From contig JANCRA010000006.1 of assembly GCA_024362935.1 (NCBI GenBank), positions 34,217,924 through 34,281,923 of the forward strand: 64,000 bases of DNA, written 5' to 3'. Origin of the DNA: Setophaga petechia. Lineage: Eukaryota > Chordata > Aves > Passeriformes > Parulidae. Positions 33,001-42,920 of the stretch are shown one piece after another. Made by a program: the position numbers and the translations under genes. The notes under the pieces were generated by a model. It worked only from the letters and a program-made list of their open reading frames with translations, was not told the origin of the DNA and did no database searches. Within the stretch, counting starts at the first letter, position 1. The number at the start of each line of letters is the position of its first letter.

Positions 33001-34209
33001 TAGGAACTATCAAGTTATGCCTTGGTTTTTTTTGTTGAAGGCATGAAAGTGGATTTTCTTTTGGCCTCCCTCTACACTCTACTACCACTGGTCAAGCTGA
33101 CAACCAGGTCCATTATTTCTTAACACCAGGAAAATGAAATCTCGCTCACCTCAGAATCCGTACAGCTGAATACACGCTTCAGGTGACCTGTAGTGTGCAA
33201 TGGAAAATGCACCAGATGCTGTGAGAAAACTTCTTGGGCTTGTGAATCCCACAGAACAAGTCAACCCAAACAGAGATGATTTCCTGTTTCACAACATCCC
33301 TCCAGGAGACACATTTCATTCACACAGCCAGCAATAGATCCCGACAATATTCTTGCTTGTGCCTACACTTTGGCCTGTTTTGCCAGTAAATGACTAAAAA
33401 CATGATGAAGAAAATTCCAATTGTTCTTGAACACTTGGTGCTCATCTTCTACCAAACACATCAAGCAGCTTTTTTATCTCTCCCTCGGGTACTTTTTTTA
33501 AAAAATCAGTTGCATGCACCAATTCTTGTACACTTGCTGGAAACAGCTGCCCAGAAAAGGATCCCCAAAATCCCCCTGAGCTGTAGCAGCTCTGTTGTGA
33601 AAAAGCACAGCAGCAGCTCCAGAGTTCTGGAGCAGACACTCACTGCTTTCGAGTTTGCATTTCATTGCAAAGGGAATCTCTATTTTAGCACTCAGTAGAG
33701 AATCAAGTTAGACAGTCAAACCCCTTCATGACAAAATTTAGAAAGAAAGAAGCTTTCCCTGAATTCTGGGAACAACTGCAGGGTTTTTAGGCGGCCTTCC
33801 AAGAAGGTCTGCCAGTCTACGTTTTCAAAGGTGTCTTGCCTGTCCCAGCAAACTGAGGCAATGACAGACTCTGCTGCCACAGACTCTCCCGTGGAGGGAA
33901 CGGAAGCCCTGCAGGCTCCCTTGAAAATGCTGCCCCCGTGGCTACAGACACCCCCTTTTTAGCTGAACGTCTGAACTGGAGCTTTACCAAACCAGCGGCT
34001 TCCTAATGCTCTTTCTGTTTCAAAATCAGAAACTCAGTCACTAAGAAAGAGCAGGAAGACACAGAAAAACCAGGTTAGGATACACCCTAACCTAAGTAGA
34101 GAGGAAACATTTACTTACGTGTGAGGTGTGTCACAAAAAAGGCACCGTAAGTGATGCCATAGGCGGCGAAAAGCACAGGTGCAATTCGCTCAATCATTTT
34201 AACACTGCC
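18769..34209 (-). CDS. PAK-like serine/threonine kinase locus with novel N-terminal exons
   Basis: Exons in transcript order, all with GT/AG borders read by eye: 34209-34119 (membrane segment), 33187-33150, 31827-31696, 30074-29937 (acidic), coiled-coil exons between about 27610 and 26500, 26086-25820 (serine-rich), then kinase exons 24093-24027, 23343-23295, 22530-22418, 21753-21636, 20942-20843, 20441-20245, 18906-18769. Phases join across the first four exons and across the kinase exons. The catalytic domain is PAK-type; the CRIB/autoinhibitory region of true PAKs was not found. Whether all exons form one mRNA is inference from order, strand and phase. PAK3-like duplicates are a known songbird expansion. 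The last PAK exon, after KELLQ, is not visible. A frame change near 27450 in the coiled-coil part may mean decay or an unrecognised intron. Confidence 0.65.
25820..26086 (-). CDS. Serine-rich exon upstream of the kinase exons
   Basis: Preceded on the minus strand by a polypyrimidine-poor AG and followed by a GTATGT donor. It encodes about 88 residues with [10 protein letters not shown] and SSSSGSF and an acidic end EEEYLELLG. No domain is recognised. It lies between the coiled-coil exons and the kinase exons on the same strand. It may link them, or be the last exon of a separate coiled-coil gene. Confidence 0.5.
26500..27610 (-). CDS. Coiled-coil exons (rootletin/CEP250-like character)
   Basis: At least four short minus-strand exons encode Q/E/K/L-rich helices: [19 protein letters not shown] (about 27600), [13 protein letters not shown] to [11 protein letters not shown] (about 27229-27093, clear AG and GTAAGC borders), [19 protein letters not shown] to QQNQ (about 26820-26692, clear AG and GTGAGT borders) and [20 protein letters not shown] (about 26630-26500). 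Heptad-like spacing resembles centrosomal rod proteins, but I cannot name the gene. A change of frame near 27450 separates two coiled-coil stretches that would otherwise be continuous. Confidence 0.55.
27723..28976. other. Intronic stretch with GATA microsatellite
   Basis: Only a (GATA)n microsatellite at about 28208-28243 and short unconnected frames. An A-rich run lies at about 28840-28930. Confidence 0.5.
28208..28243. repeat. (GATA)n microsatellite
   Basis: About eight tandem GATA units with one or two interruptions. GATA repeats are often enriched on sex chromosomes, but one short array is not diagnostic. Confidence 0.9.
29937..30074 (-). CDS. Acidic linker exon of the PAK-like locus (duplicate 1)
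   Basis: 138 bases, phase 0 at both ends, bordered by CCACAG and GTAAGT. It encodes 46 residues including [13 protein letters not shown] and PAVVTP. The acidic run followed by a P-x-V-x-P piece resembles the acidic linker of PAK kinases (EEE...DD then PPVIAPRP), which supports membership in the downstream kinase gene. It is paralogous to 31696-31827. Confidence 0.6.
31696..31827 (-). CDS. Acidic linker exon of the PAK-like locus (duplicate 2)
   Basis: 132 bases, phase 0 at both ends, bordered by TTGCCACAG and GTAAGTGCC. It encodes 44 residues starting [16 protein letters not shown] and containing [12 protein letters not shown] and SVLTPEPGY. The flanking intron sequence is shared with duplicate 1, so the pair arose by tandem duplication. 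The Met at its start could also serve as an initiation codon. Confidence 0.6.
33150..33187 (-). CDS. 38-base micro-exon
   Basis: Bordered by CTACAG and GTGAGC on the minus strand. With the one base carried over from the exon at 34119 it gives a clean junction [13 protein letters not shown] and returns to phase 0. The matching phases on both sides are the main support. Confidence 0.5.
33188..34118. other. Intron, nothing recognised
   Basis: This lies between the first two proposed exons. No repeats or exons could be supported. Confidence 0.4.
34119..34209 (-). CDS. Putative first coding exon with membrane segment
   Basis: Preceded by ACTTGCAG and followed by a perfect GTAAGT. An ATG near its start opens [22 protein letters not shown], a single hydrophobic stretch of about 20 residues that could be a signal anchor. 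The upstream open frame to 34521 is probably not coding. If joined to the kinase exons it would tether the protein to a membrane, which is not a known PAK property. Confidence 0.45.
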
Positions 34210-34679
34210 CTGCAAGTTTGCAGGCTGTGCTAACGCAGTAGCAAAAGCAAGGCTGCTGTCAGTGTGCAACAGCCCACTGACAATTGCCTCAATCAGGAGG
34301 ATTCTCCTGAACTGAGCAAGGCCTAGGGCTGCTCTGACACTCACGCCTTCCATGCACCAAGGCAACCTTCTGATGTCACTATGACCAGGTGGCAACCGTG
34401 CCCTGACATCACAAAGCAAATGCTCAATGTTGGCCTGTGAATTTATGCAAAGCAATAACCAACCTTCCCTACAGCAAACACAAAAGAGCCTGGGAAGTTC
34501 TTCTCTGACACAAAGCAGCACAAATTCCCTTCATGGGCCAAACCCTCTTGTTCAGGGGATCCAAGAGGAACTCCAAGAGTGCCCCAAGCACCTACAGCCT
34601 GTACCCCAACTGAGCACTCAGACGGGACCCAAGCAAAGGAAATCAGACCAAGAAAATGGCCCACAGCATTGCACATGTG

Positions 34680-35090
34680 AGAAATGACTCTCACTTTTAA
34701 AATTTTAAAGGTTTAGTAAACCTTAAGAAAGGACAGAAAAAGGAAAAATTACAGCATTGGGAGTCTCTGTGAGTAGCGGCCATGTGCTCATCTACAAAAA
34801 GGATGCTCTGCCTTTTATACCCTCAGTTCCTGCAAAAGTTTTGTCAGTCAACTCTTTCTCTGCTGTCCATTGGTGGGGATTACTTTCTTGCATCTTGACT
34901 GGAGGTCAGGTGTTGTTACACCCCGCCTGCTGGTCACAAGCCAGCCCTCCCCAAATGCCCTGGCTACCAAGGTGATTGCAAGGGGGACGGGAAAGAGGAC
35001 TATGGGAGGATATATTACAATACCATCACTACACATGTGAACATCCACATAACATCTACTGCTTAATTGTCAGAGCCAACCATTGCATCA
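34680..35090 (-). mobile_element. Possible LTR or promoter-like element
   Basis: The minus strand has a GGGTATAAAAGG box near 34815-34826 within an LTR-like AT/GC mosaic. No paired copy, terminal TG/CA or target duplication was confirmed. It could instead be the promoter region of the kinase locus, since it lies just upstream of the first proposed exon. Confidence 0.3.
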
Positions 35091-35534
35091 CTCGTCTAGA
35101 ACACACAGAACCAGGAGAGAAGCCACTGTTGCCACCACAGCTGAAATCATTCCTAACAAATCTCCCCACATATTTGCACCTTTATTGGACATGCCCAGGG
35201 CTCCGGTGCCTGTACATCTCTGCCTTCCTTCCCCTTTGGCAGCAGTCGAACTGGCAGCATCTGCCCCCAGCAGCAGCTGCTCCAAGCTGGGAACGCCACT
35301 GGCGGTGCTGATTTCCAGAGGCTCCTGTGTCCCAGGGGAAGCCAAGGCAGGAGCGGGTTGAACGGTGCTGGTGCTGCTGCTGCTGCTCTGTGCCAGAGAG
35401 CCCCGGCTGGGCAGGGCACGGTGCCCACTGCGCTGCGGGCTCCTTCTCCTGCCACAGCTGGGCACGCCTGGGAACAAGGCATGACAGCTTGTGGGCAAAC
35501 CAAGGGCTGTCTGGGGCTGCACTGCTCTGCACAC
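35088..35534 (-). CDS. Hypothetical 148-residue ORF with C-terminal membrane segment
   Basis: Not recognised. The frame is rich in Ser, Gln and Pro and ends with LLGMISAVVATVASLLVLCVLDE, a tail-anchor-like helix. It overlaps other long frames in GC-rich DNA, so it may be fortuitous. An upstream exon of the kinase locus is an alternative. Confidence 0.25.
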   Translation of the reverse strand: MCRAVQPQTALGLPTSCHALFPGVPSCGRRRSPQRSGHRALPSRGSLAQSSSSSTSTVQPAPALASPGTQEPLEISTASGVPSLEQLLLGADAASSTAAKGEGRQRCTGTGALGMSNKGANMWGDLLGMISAVVATVASLLVLCVLDE

Positions 35535-35699
35535 ACCCAGGACACCTGCAGCACAGAACCTTGGTCCCCCAAAGGGTAAACAAGATGGAAACAGCTGGAA
35601 AAGATTTCATTTCAACCATTCTTTATGCTTCAATAGAAATGACCAAAATGAAAGATACTGAGCAGGGCCTGATCCACACTGCCAGCTCAGTGTGAGAAA

Positions 35700-36563
35700 A
35701 GAGGCATTACTTTATTTCAGTGCTGGGCGTGTGGGGAATCACTTCCCTGAAACATGCACACCCACGTGTTAGTATCCATGGAACTAAGACATTACTTTCA
35801 TTACTTTTATTCATTACTTTGCTCAGACTCACAGGCTAAACATTCTCACACAGTATTTAACACGTTTAAATCACGCCCCCAAAATTCCTGACATTTAGAG
35901 TAGGGGTCTCTTGAGGGTCTCTGGTGGTCATGTGGTGAACATCCCATTCCTCAAATTCTCCTTCCATGGTTAAGAGCCTACTTCTCCTTGAATGCATTGC
36001 AGCTACCTCCTCAGCAGGCCCACTGTCTTTATTCTCAAGGCTAAGACATCCACTTGCACACATCAGCCACTGGGGTGAGGGAAGGTACGACTAAGCACTG
36101 CCTGGTAAAGCTTAACAAATTCACCATTTCTTGCAGGTCAACACTTCCCCAACATCTCTCCTTCCTTCTCTGGGAATCAAACACAAGCATTTTGTGATCA
36201 CTGAGCCCAAGGCCGCCTCCAACCCTCCTGTCACCCACCAGCCCTTCTCTCTTCACACACAGCAGCTCCAGCAGTGCCTTCCCTCCCTGGCTCAGTCCCC
36301 AGCTGTGTCACAAGTTCTCTGTCGCACACCCCAGGAACATCCTGGACTGTTTGCTCTCCTCGGCACTCTGTTGCCAGCAGACATCCCCACCCTGTTCCAT
36401 AGCCCTTGCAGAACCCTGCACCTGCTCTCCATGGGCACCTGGGCAGGGGAGGCACTCACGGGAGAGATGCACCAGCTGCACTGGGCAGGAACCAAAACCC
36501 TCTGGAAGCACAGCTGCTGGCCTGTGTCTGCCACAGCTCTGGCTGCCCCTCTCCTCATGGGCT
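35700..36563. other. No gene recognised
   Basis: Overlapping open frames on both strands without domains. The right end runs into repeat B. Confidence 0.4.
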
Positions 36564-36977
36564 TTTGGCTGGAAATGCAACTGCACTTTCCGCCTCATGT
36601 AGAAACACCAGGGCTGCACAAACAACGGCCAGCAGGCCACATCCCAAAGGCACTGCAGCATGGAGTTGAGAAGGAAGAAGACCCTTCCCCAATTCCTAAC
36701 CATACCAAAACCACCATAATTGGGACTTTTAATCTTCTGAATGGAGAGTTGATTCACAGGGTGACAAGGGAATCTTCCAATGGAGTTGAAGTTTGGTAGA
36801 GTTTTTATTCTGAGTCCTACTCAGACTGTTGATTTGAAAATTTATTTTAAAATATTTTTTTAAAACTGTGCAGTCATATGGTTTTGTTCTAATAACAAAA
36901 TGGCTAGATGAAATGTACTGGCATTTTAATTACATCCAAACTGCTTTTAGTCTGTAAACGTTTTCCTGCAGAATAGC
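36564..36977 (+). repeat. Repeat B, plus copy
   Basis: About 410 bp repeated in inverted orientation at 39500-39913, with about 2.5 kb between. It starts at TTTTGGCTGGAAATGCA and ends at TTTTCCTGCAGAA. An older copy lies at 16540-16740. Confidence 0.9.
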
Positions 36978-39061
36978 CACTAAACACGAAATTAAAGTCT
37001 GTGGACTGTTTACTTTGCAAATTTCTACTAAACTTATCAGACAATGAGGCATTTTTAGTTAGATCATAGAGCAAATTAATTCCTATGGATAACTTGATTT
37101 GGATAAAGCTGCTGATTGCAGATTAAAAATGCCAGCACCTACTAAGTGGAAATCTGAATACTCACTTCTATGAGCTCTGAATTATTAAATAGTCATTGTT
37201 CACCATATTCACAAAAATTAACATTCTGGCTTTTTTTCTTTTTTAATACAGCCAGCTCTTCAACACTCTTTGTAACACCAGAAAGAGAGTTTGTAGCAAT
37301 GTGAACCACCGGCTGGCGGAGCATTGCAGAAGGCTCCTATGTCAGCACTAAACGTACACATTTACCATGGCAACACTTCTTGCCTTTAATTCCAAGCTAC
37401 AGCTCAGTTTCTGCAGTATAGATTCACACTTGTAGTCTGTATTTGCAGCTGGTTCTTTCTTTCCTGTCCAGAAAAAAATCATGCTTGGATCTCAAATCAA
37501 AATAAAACAAGGAGAGAGTCAGGTTCTGGATAGGTATTGCAAGAACTAAGAGAATTTTTTGCAAATACGTTAAAAAGTTGTTTGTACATGCTGCAAAAAC
37601 AGCAGAATAAAGACTTGCACTCTAACTTGCAAGCTGAGGTTTGCCTGTTCTTTCTGGATTGATTTCTTGAGGCCAGACACTGAACCTAATGAGTAAGAAA
37701 ATCAAAACCACAGGAGTAGTTTGGAGAATATTGTAAATTATTCTGTCATGATGCTTTTTGCCTAAAAGTTCTGGCCATCATCCAATTGAAGTAATTAGAG
37801 GAGACTGAAGCCATCATACTGTGCCTGTGCACACAATTCCCTCCCGGGAGTAATCCATGAAGCAACGCTGACAAATCCACACCAGCAGCTGTTGCCACAC
37901 AGTCATGAAGCAGAGAATATGTATTTGTGCTACACTTGGACAGCTGAAGATGCCTCTGCTGAGCTAATTTTAGTGACTGCTCACCACAGATGAGACCTTG
38001 TGGTCAGTCTCCAACAAGTCAGGGCAGTTAATATTCTGCCTAAATGAAGCAAGTCTAGCAATACATAGACCATGCAGCCTGAGGAAAGCCAGCAGCTGTG
38101 GGAGATTTAATTTGTTTCCGTATCTTTCTTTTTACTAATGTATTGCAGTCAATTATTTAAAGAATGGGAACTTTTTGCATACCATTGGCTGGAAGGTTGG
38201 TCAATCTTCCCTTCATGACTCCTCTGAAAGCATCACCCCAGTGTTTGTATCAGTAACTCTTCCATCATCATGGCTCACACAGCATTTCCTGCAGCTCTTC
38301 CTGGAGTCAGGGAAAGGCACCAGGAGAAGGGGGAGAAAGCTGTGTGCAGAGACTGTGTCAGCTAAAGAGACATTTGTTTCCTCTGATTTGACTGAATGGC
38401 TGCAGGAACCTTGCTAGCACTGCTAGCGGGGTGGCCTTTTGCAGGGCTGGGCAGAGTTTGGGGCCCAGATCCCTCCTCTCGGTGGGACACCAGGGCAAGC
38501 AGCCCCTGTCCCAGCCAGGAGCAGAGGTTCTGTGACTCTGCCCTGGGCACAGGGACCTGCCACTGCCATGAGCTCCTGCTGCAGGCCCTCTGGGGCAGGT
38601 CCTGCTCTGCAGTGATGATGGGCACAGCTGGGGGTGCCTGCAATGGAGGCTGGCTTCCAGTGTGCTCTGTTATCTTCCACACTGGAGCCAACAGAGCTTC
38701 TGCAAGGAGTCTCCTCTTGTGAGTTGCTGCAGCTGGAGCTGGCACTGCCCACAGAGCCGCTGTTTTCATCCCTGACAGGACCTGAGCACAGCAGCCTCTG
38801 GGCCTCCTTGCTACACGATGACAGTGAGGAGGCCATGGACCAGAGCTTCAGTATGTATGACTCAGATTCCTGATAAGGAAACCCTGCATCCCTCCTGCCA
38901 GATCTAAGACACTCCAAGAAATCTGTTGGCACATTGGGAACTCAGAACTGTTTGCATTTTGAAAAATTGTCTTATGAGTGCTTTTGATTGTTTTGGTCAT
39001 TTTGTGTTGATTCAGTTGATCCTTCAGAGAAGCTGTCTTAATAATATAAAACATGGGGAAT
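36978..39061. other. Spacer between the B repeats; no gene recognised
   Basis: 36978-38160 is AT-rich single-copy sequence. 38390-38880 is GC-rich with overlapping frames on both strands. The plus-strand frame 38634-38873 ends with an acidic/serine stretch (DDSEEAMDQSFSMYDSDS) and could be an exon of an unknown gene, but nothing confirms it. Confidence 0.35.
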
Positions 39062-39435
39062 TGTGGAGACCCTGGGGGGGCATTCCCTGATCTAGGGAGA
39101 CACAAGAAGCTTCCCTCAAAAAGCTGTTACACCCCATGGGCTCCTTCCCCTGCTCCTGTGTCTGTTCCTGTGTTCCTGAGCCACACCTTCCCTATTCCCT
39201 GATTGGCCCCCTCATCTTTGCACTGCCCAAGATCAGGGTCAGCCCCCAGGCCCCTGTGGAGGCAAAGTGAGACCCTCTGTGTGTGGGTGCTGGGACCTGA
39301 ACATCTCCCTGCACAGCTGAATAAAACATCTGTGGAGATTATGCAAAGGTCCTTTTTGCTTCTTTACCCTGGACTATGCTAGCAGCAATTCAGACTACAG
39401 AGGAGAAGCTGCAGTACTGGCACCAAGATTTTGGC
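39062..39435 (+). mobile_element. Probable LTR
   Basis: It starts TGTGGAGACCCTGG directly after a purine-rich AACATGGGGAAT resembling a polypurine tract. It has AATAAA at 39320-39325 and then about 100 bases of R/U5-like sequence. The right end is not resolved. No second LTR was found within the window. Confidence 0.5.
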
Positions 39436-39499
39436 AACTTGACTAAAGGCAGAGAGGGCGTGCAGGATGCTGCTCTATGAATTCCTTAACCAGGAATTT

Positions 39500-39913
39500 T
39501 CTGCAGGAAAACGTTTACAGACTAAGCAGTTTGGATGTAATTAAAATGCCAGTACATTTCATCTAGCCATTTTGGTATTAGAACAAAACCATATGACTGA
39601 CTGCACAGCCTTTTATAAAATATTTTAAAATAAATTTTCAAATCAACAGTCTGAGTAGGACTCAGAATAAAAACTCTACCAACCTTCAACTCCATTGGAA
39701 GATTCCCTTGTCACCCTGTGAATCAACTCTACATTCAGAAGATTAAAAGTCCCAATTATGGTGGTTTTGGTATGGTTAGGAATTGGGGAAGGGTCTTCTT
39801 CCTTCTCAACTCCATGCTGCAGTGCCTTTGGGATGTGGCCTGCTGGCCGTTGTTTGTGCAGCCCTGGTGTTTCTACATGAGGCGGAAAGTGCAGTTGCAT
39901 TTCCAGCCAAAAG
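39500..39913 (-). repeat. Repeat B, inverted copy
   Basis: Reverse complement of 36564-36977 with few changes. It directly abuts inverted arm A' at about 39914-39930. Confidence 0.9.
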
Positions 39914-40744
39914 GCAGTTGGGGATGCGCCTGAGGTGAGTCAAGGGGTTAGCTGAAAATGTAATTAGGATAATTGAAAAGTGCAGATGAGTCGAGGGGCC
40001 AGCTGGGAATAGAATTGGAAAAGTAGAAGATTGCATATTTTAGTTAAGATTTTAAAATGAGGTAAGAAGCTAAGTTAGTAATACAGCTAGCAGAAATCAC
40101 CGACCTTAGTTAAAGAGTAGCAAATATATTAGGAACATAAAGCTAGGAGTGACAGGGATAGAGGAAACAATTGTGAAGGAGCAGAGACCATAGAAATACC
40201 TTGCCTTAAGAATAATTGAACAGTTAGGACAGGCTTGGACCATGACCAGCAGGTCAAAAGGTCTTGCCAACTGGCCATGGCAGAAGAGTTCACCATGAGG
40301 AAAGCGGCTTTCCTCCTCCCATACAACCACTCCCTCATTTCAAAATCCCACCCACCCACTTAAGGCAGTACAATTGCGCAGCTGTATACAGATATTCAGC
40401 TGATAAAAATACAAAGCAGGCAGCTAATAATTATGTATTATGGGTCCTTAGGAACCTAATGTAAAACCTTTCTGTAGAAATAGAGACCAGGAGTCCGTAA
40501 CTCCTTGCACGTGTCTTTGGAAACTAGTTCGCATGTGTCCAGCGCTGCAATAAAGATGCTTCTTTTCTACTATATTAGTTGAAGAGTCAGCTGCCCATGC
40601 TTCAAGGGTTATGCTGGAGTAGTGAACTGATTTGGAAGGCAGCAGAAGAGTTTCAGCGGGCAATTTTTGGAAGAGATGGAAGGCTCTTGTGACTGAAGAG
40701 AAAGCCATTTGGAATGGAGTAATGATCCCAAAATCCATACCATT

Positions 40745-41480
40745 GTATCTTTGTGTCTGAATTTAAATCAGAATTTTTATAGATAGCTCCATGCAATTTG
40801 TCTACAAATGTATCAAAGTCTTCATTCTTCTTTGGTGACTTTGCGTAAAAGACATGGTGTGAAACTTACCTGGAAGTGCAAGGATAGCATTATATGCTAG
40901 TTGTTGCCTCATCTGTAAGACTTGATCAGTGCTCTTAGCCTGGCCAGTGGCAGTAGCCCAGGGCCCCTTGCCAAGTAACTGTTGTGCTGTTAAACTATAT
41001 AGAGGATCACCCTGCACTCTAGGTCTTGCTGCTTCTTGAGCACACTTTTCCTCCCAGCTTTTATGAAACATCTCCTGCTGATGGGGTGGCATTATAAGTC
41101 TTATTAGAGTATGCACATCAGCTGGAATTAATGTGTTAGATGGAAAAATACACTGCAGAAGTGACTGTGCAAGTTGGGATTTTCAACCAAATTATGAAAT
41201 TGCAGCTCTCAATTTTTCTAAAATCTTCCAATTGAAAGGTTCTCAAATTCTACTTGCAGCATTAGTTACTACAGGAAAAGCTACTGCATCATTGGAGAGA
41301 AAGGTCCCTTCTACAATAGCTTCTGGAATAACTTTTTTCTACTTTAGTTTCGGAGCTGCTTCAATTTCAGGGTCACATTCCAACTCCAATTCCACGTTCT
41401 TTACAGCGTGAGAGGGAGGATTTTGTTTAACTGGCTGAATGCTGGCTCAGAGCCAGAATGGAGGAGTTTTTGCAAGACAA
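40745..41480 (-). pseudogene. Class II ERV gag fragment (inverted copy)
   Basis: Counterpart of 7265-7960. The frame 40802-41116 is open here through a capsid segment (MPPHQQEMFHKSWEEK) that is shifted in arm A by one base. A short insertion near 40868-40877 is unique to this copy. Not functional. Confidence 0.6.
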
Positions 41481-42713
41481 GGACCATATTCAGCCAATGC
41501 ACAATCCAGCATGCTTGTAATAATGGACAGTGAACACGTTGACAAAGAATGAATTATGGACATACTCAGAATTGGGGGTGGTAAATCCTCAAAAAAGATA
41601 CAAGAAGAAGAGTCATCAGGACTCAGCAAGTTTGTCAGAAAGCTTGGGAGAGTGAGCCATGGGTAGGCCAGACAACCAAGCAAGATGCGTAAAAAATTAG
41701 ATGATCCAATCAGCATTCTATTTTAGATGCATGAACAGCTAGGATTAAGCAATCATGTATTAGCTAGAGAGACGTGGACAGTAGAGATTTATTTTAAATA
41801 TAGTCTTTTAAAGGATAATAAATTTGGCTTCACTAGATCATATTGGTGATGGTGCGATGTCCCAGACCCTCCGTGCCCCGCAGCCTGTTCCCGCAGGAGG
41901 CTCTGGTGAGCCCCTTGCAGGACGCTCCGCCGTGCACGCAGCCCTTCTCCTGCCCGCCCAGAACGCTCCTGGCACAGCAGGACACAAGCTGGCCGGCTCT
42001 GGGCTCAGCACACCCCAAACAGAGGGGCAGGAAGATGCAGCGGCTGTTTTGCAGCCCTGCCCAAGAGAGGTGCGAAGGGTCTCCCCCCTCTGGTCTCGCT
42101 TGGTTGGGTTTCTGACTGGGCCTGAGGCGAGGGCTGCCATTCCTCACTTGTAGGGAGACCACAGCTGCCAGAACCACACCGAGCCTGCAGGCAATGCCCG
42201 ACAATGCTGCAGCCACTGGGACGGTCCTGCCTCTGAGGCTCAGCCACTCCCTGCTGCTGCTGCTGCTTTCAGGCACACGCAGAGCTCATTCTTAGGCCAC
42301 AATGGTCTCTGCTTCTGCCCTCTTCCTGTCCCTGTGTAGGGATGGAGCATTGCTGTGCTTTCAGGAAGCTCTCTGTGAAAAACTTCCAGCATTGCAAGCT
42401 CCTCTGCTCTCCATAGATGCATGCTGTGGAATCCCTCACAGCTGCCTTCAGAGCATCCTCAAGCTGGCTCTTCTAAAACCCAGGCTCCTTGTTCCCTTCA
42501 GCATGCTCAGCACGACCTTCAACTCCATGGTGCTGTGCAACTGGAGCAGCAGCACAGGGACCTTTGCAGCCTGAGCTGCCCTTGTTCCTCTCTGCCCGTG
42601 CACAGAACACAGCGTGGAAGAGAACGGCAGCAGGGCCCTGCGTGTCCCCGGGCTCAGGGTTTGTGCCACTTCAGCTCCATGGACACGTGGGTAAAGTGAC
42701 AAAGCTAAAACTG

Positions 42714-42719
42714 TTTATT
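42714..42719 (-). terminator. Polyadenylation signal of the MROH gene
   Basis: AATAAA on the minus strand, about 205 bases after the MROH stop codon. The duplicate in arm A reads AATAAC. Confidence 0.75.
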
Positions 42720-42920
42720 AAGGGAAGGCAAAGCAAAGGGGTGAACTGGGAGGCAAAAAAGGGGCTGGGCAGGGCCTGGGGGCTGGAGAGAGGGAGGGAG
42801 CTGCCAACAAGGAGGGAGATGCCAGGAGCCCCTGGAGCTTCCCACAGGCTCAGCTGTGACCAACAAGAGCTGTGCCTGGAGTTCCAGCTGGAACCCTGTG
42901 CTCTGCAGGTGGTCTCATCT

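Noticed and set aside
36131..36799. Plus-strand 222-codon frame
   Set aside because: Its 3' half is repeat B and the inverted copy breaks the frame; no domain was recognised.
38362..38932. Two minus-strand frames of 135 and 169 codons
   Set aside because: They overlap each other and plus-strand frames in GC-rich DNA, with no splice or domain support.
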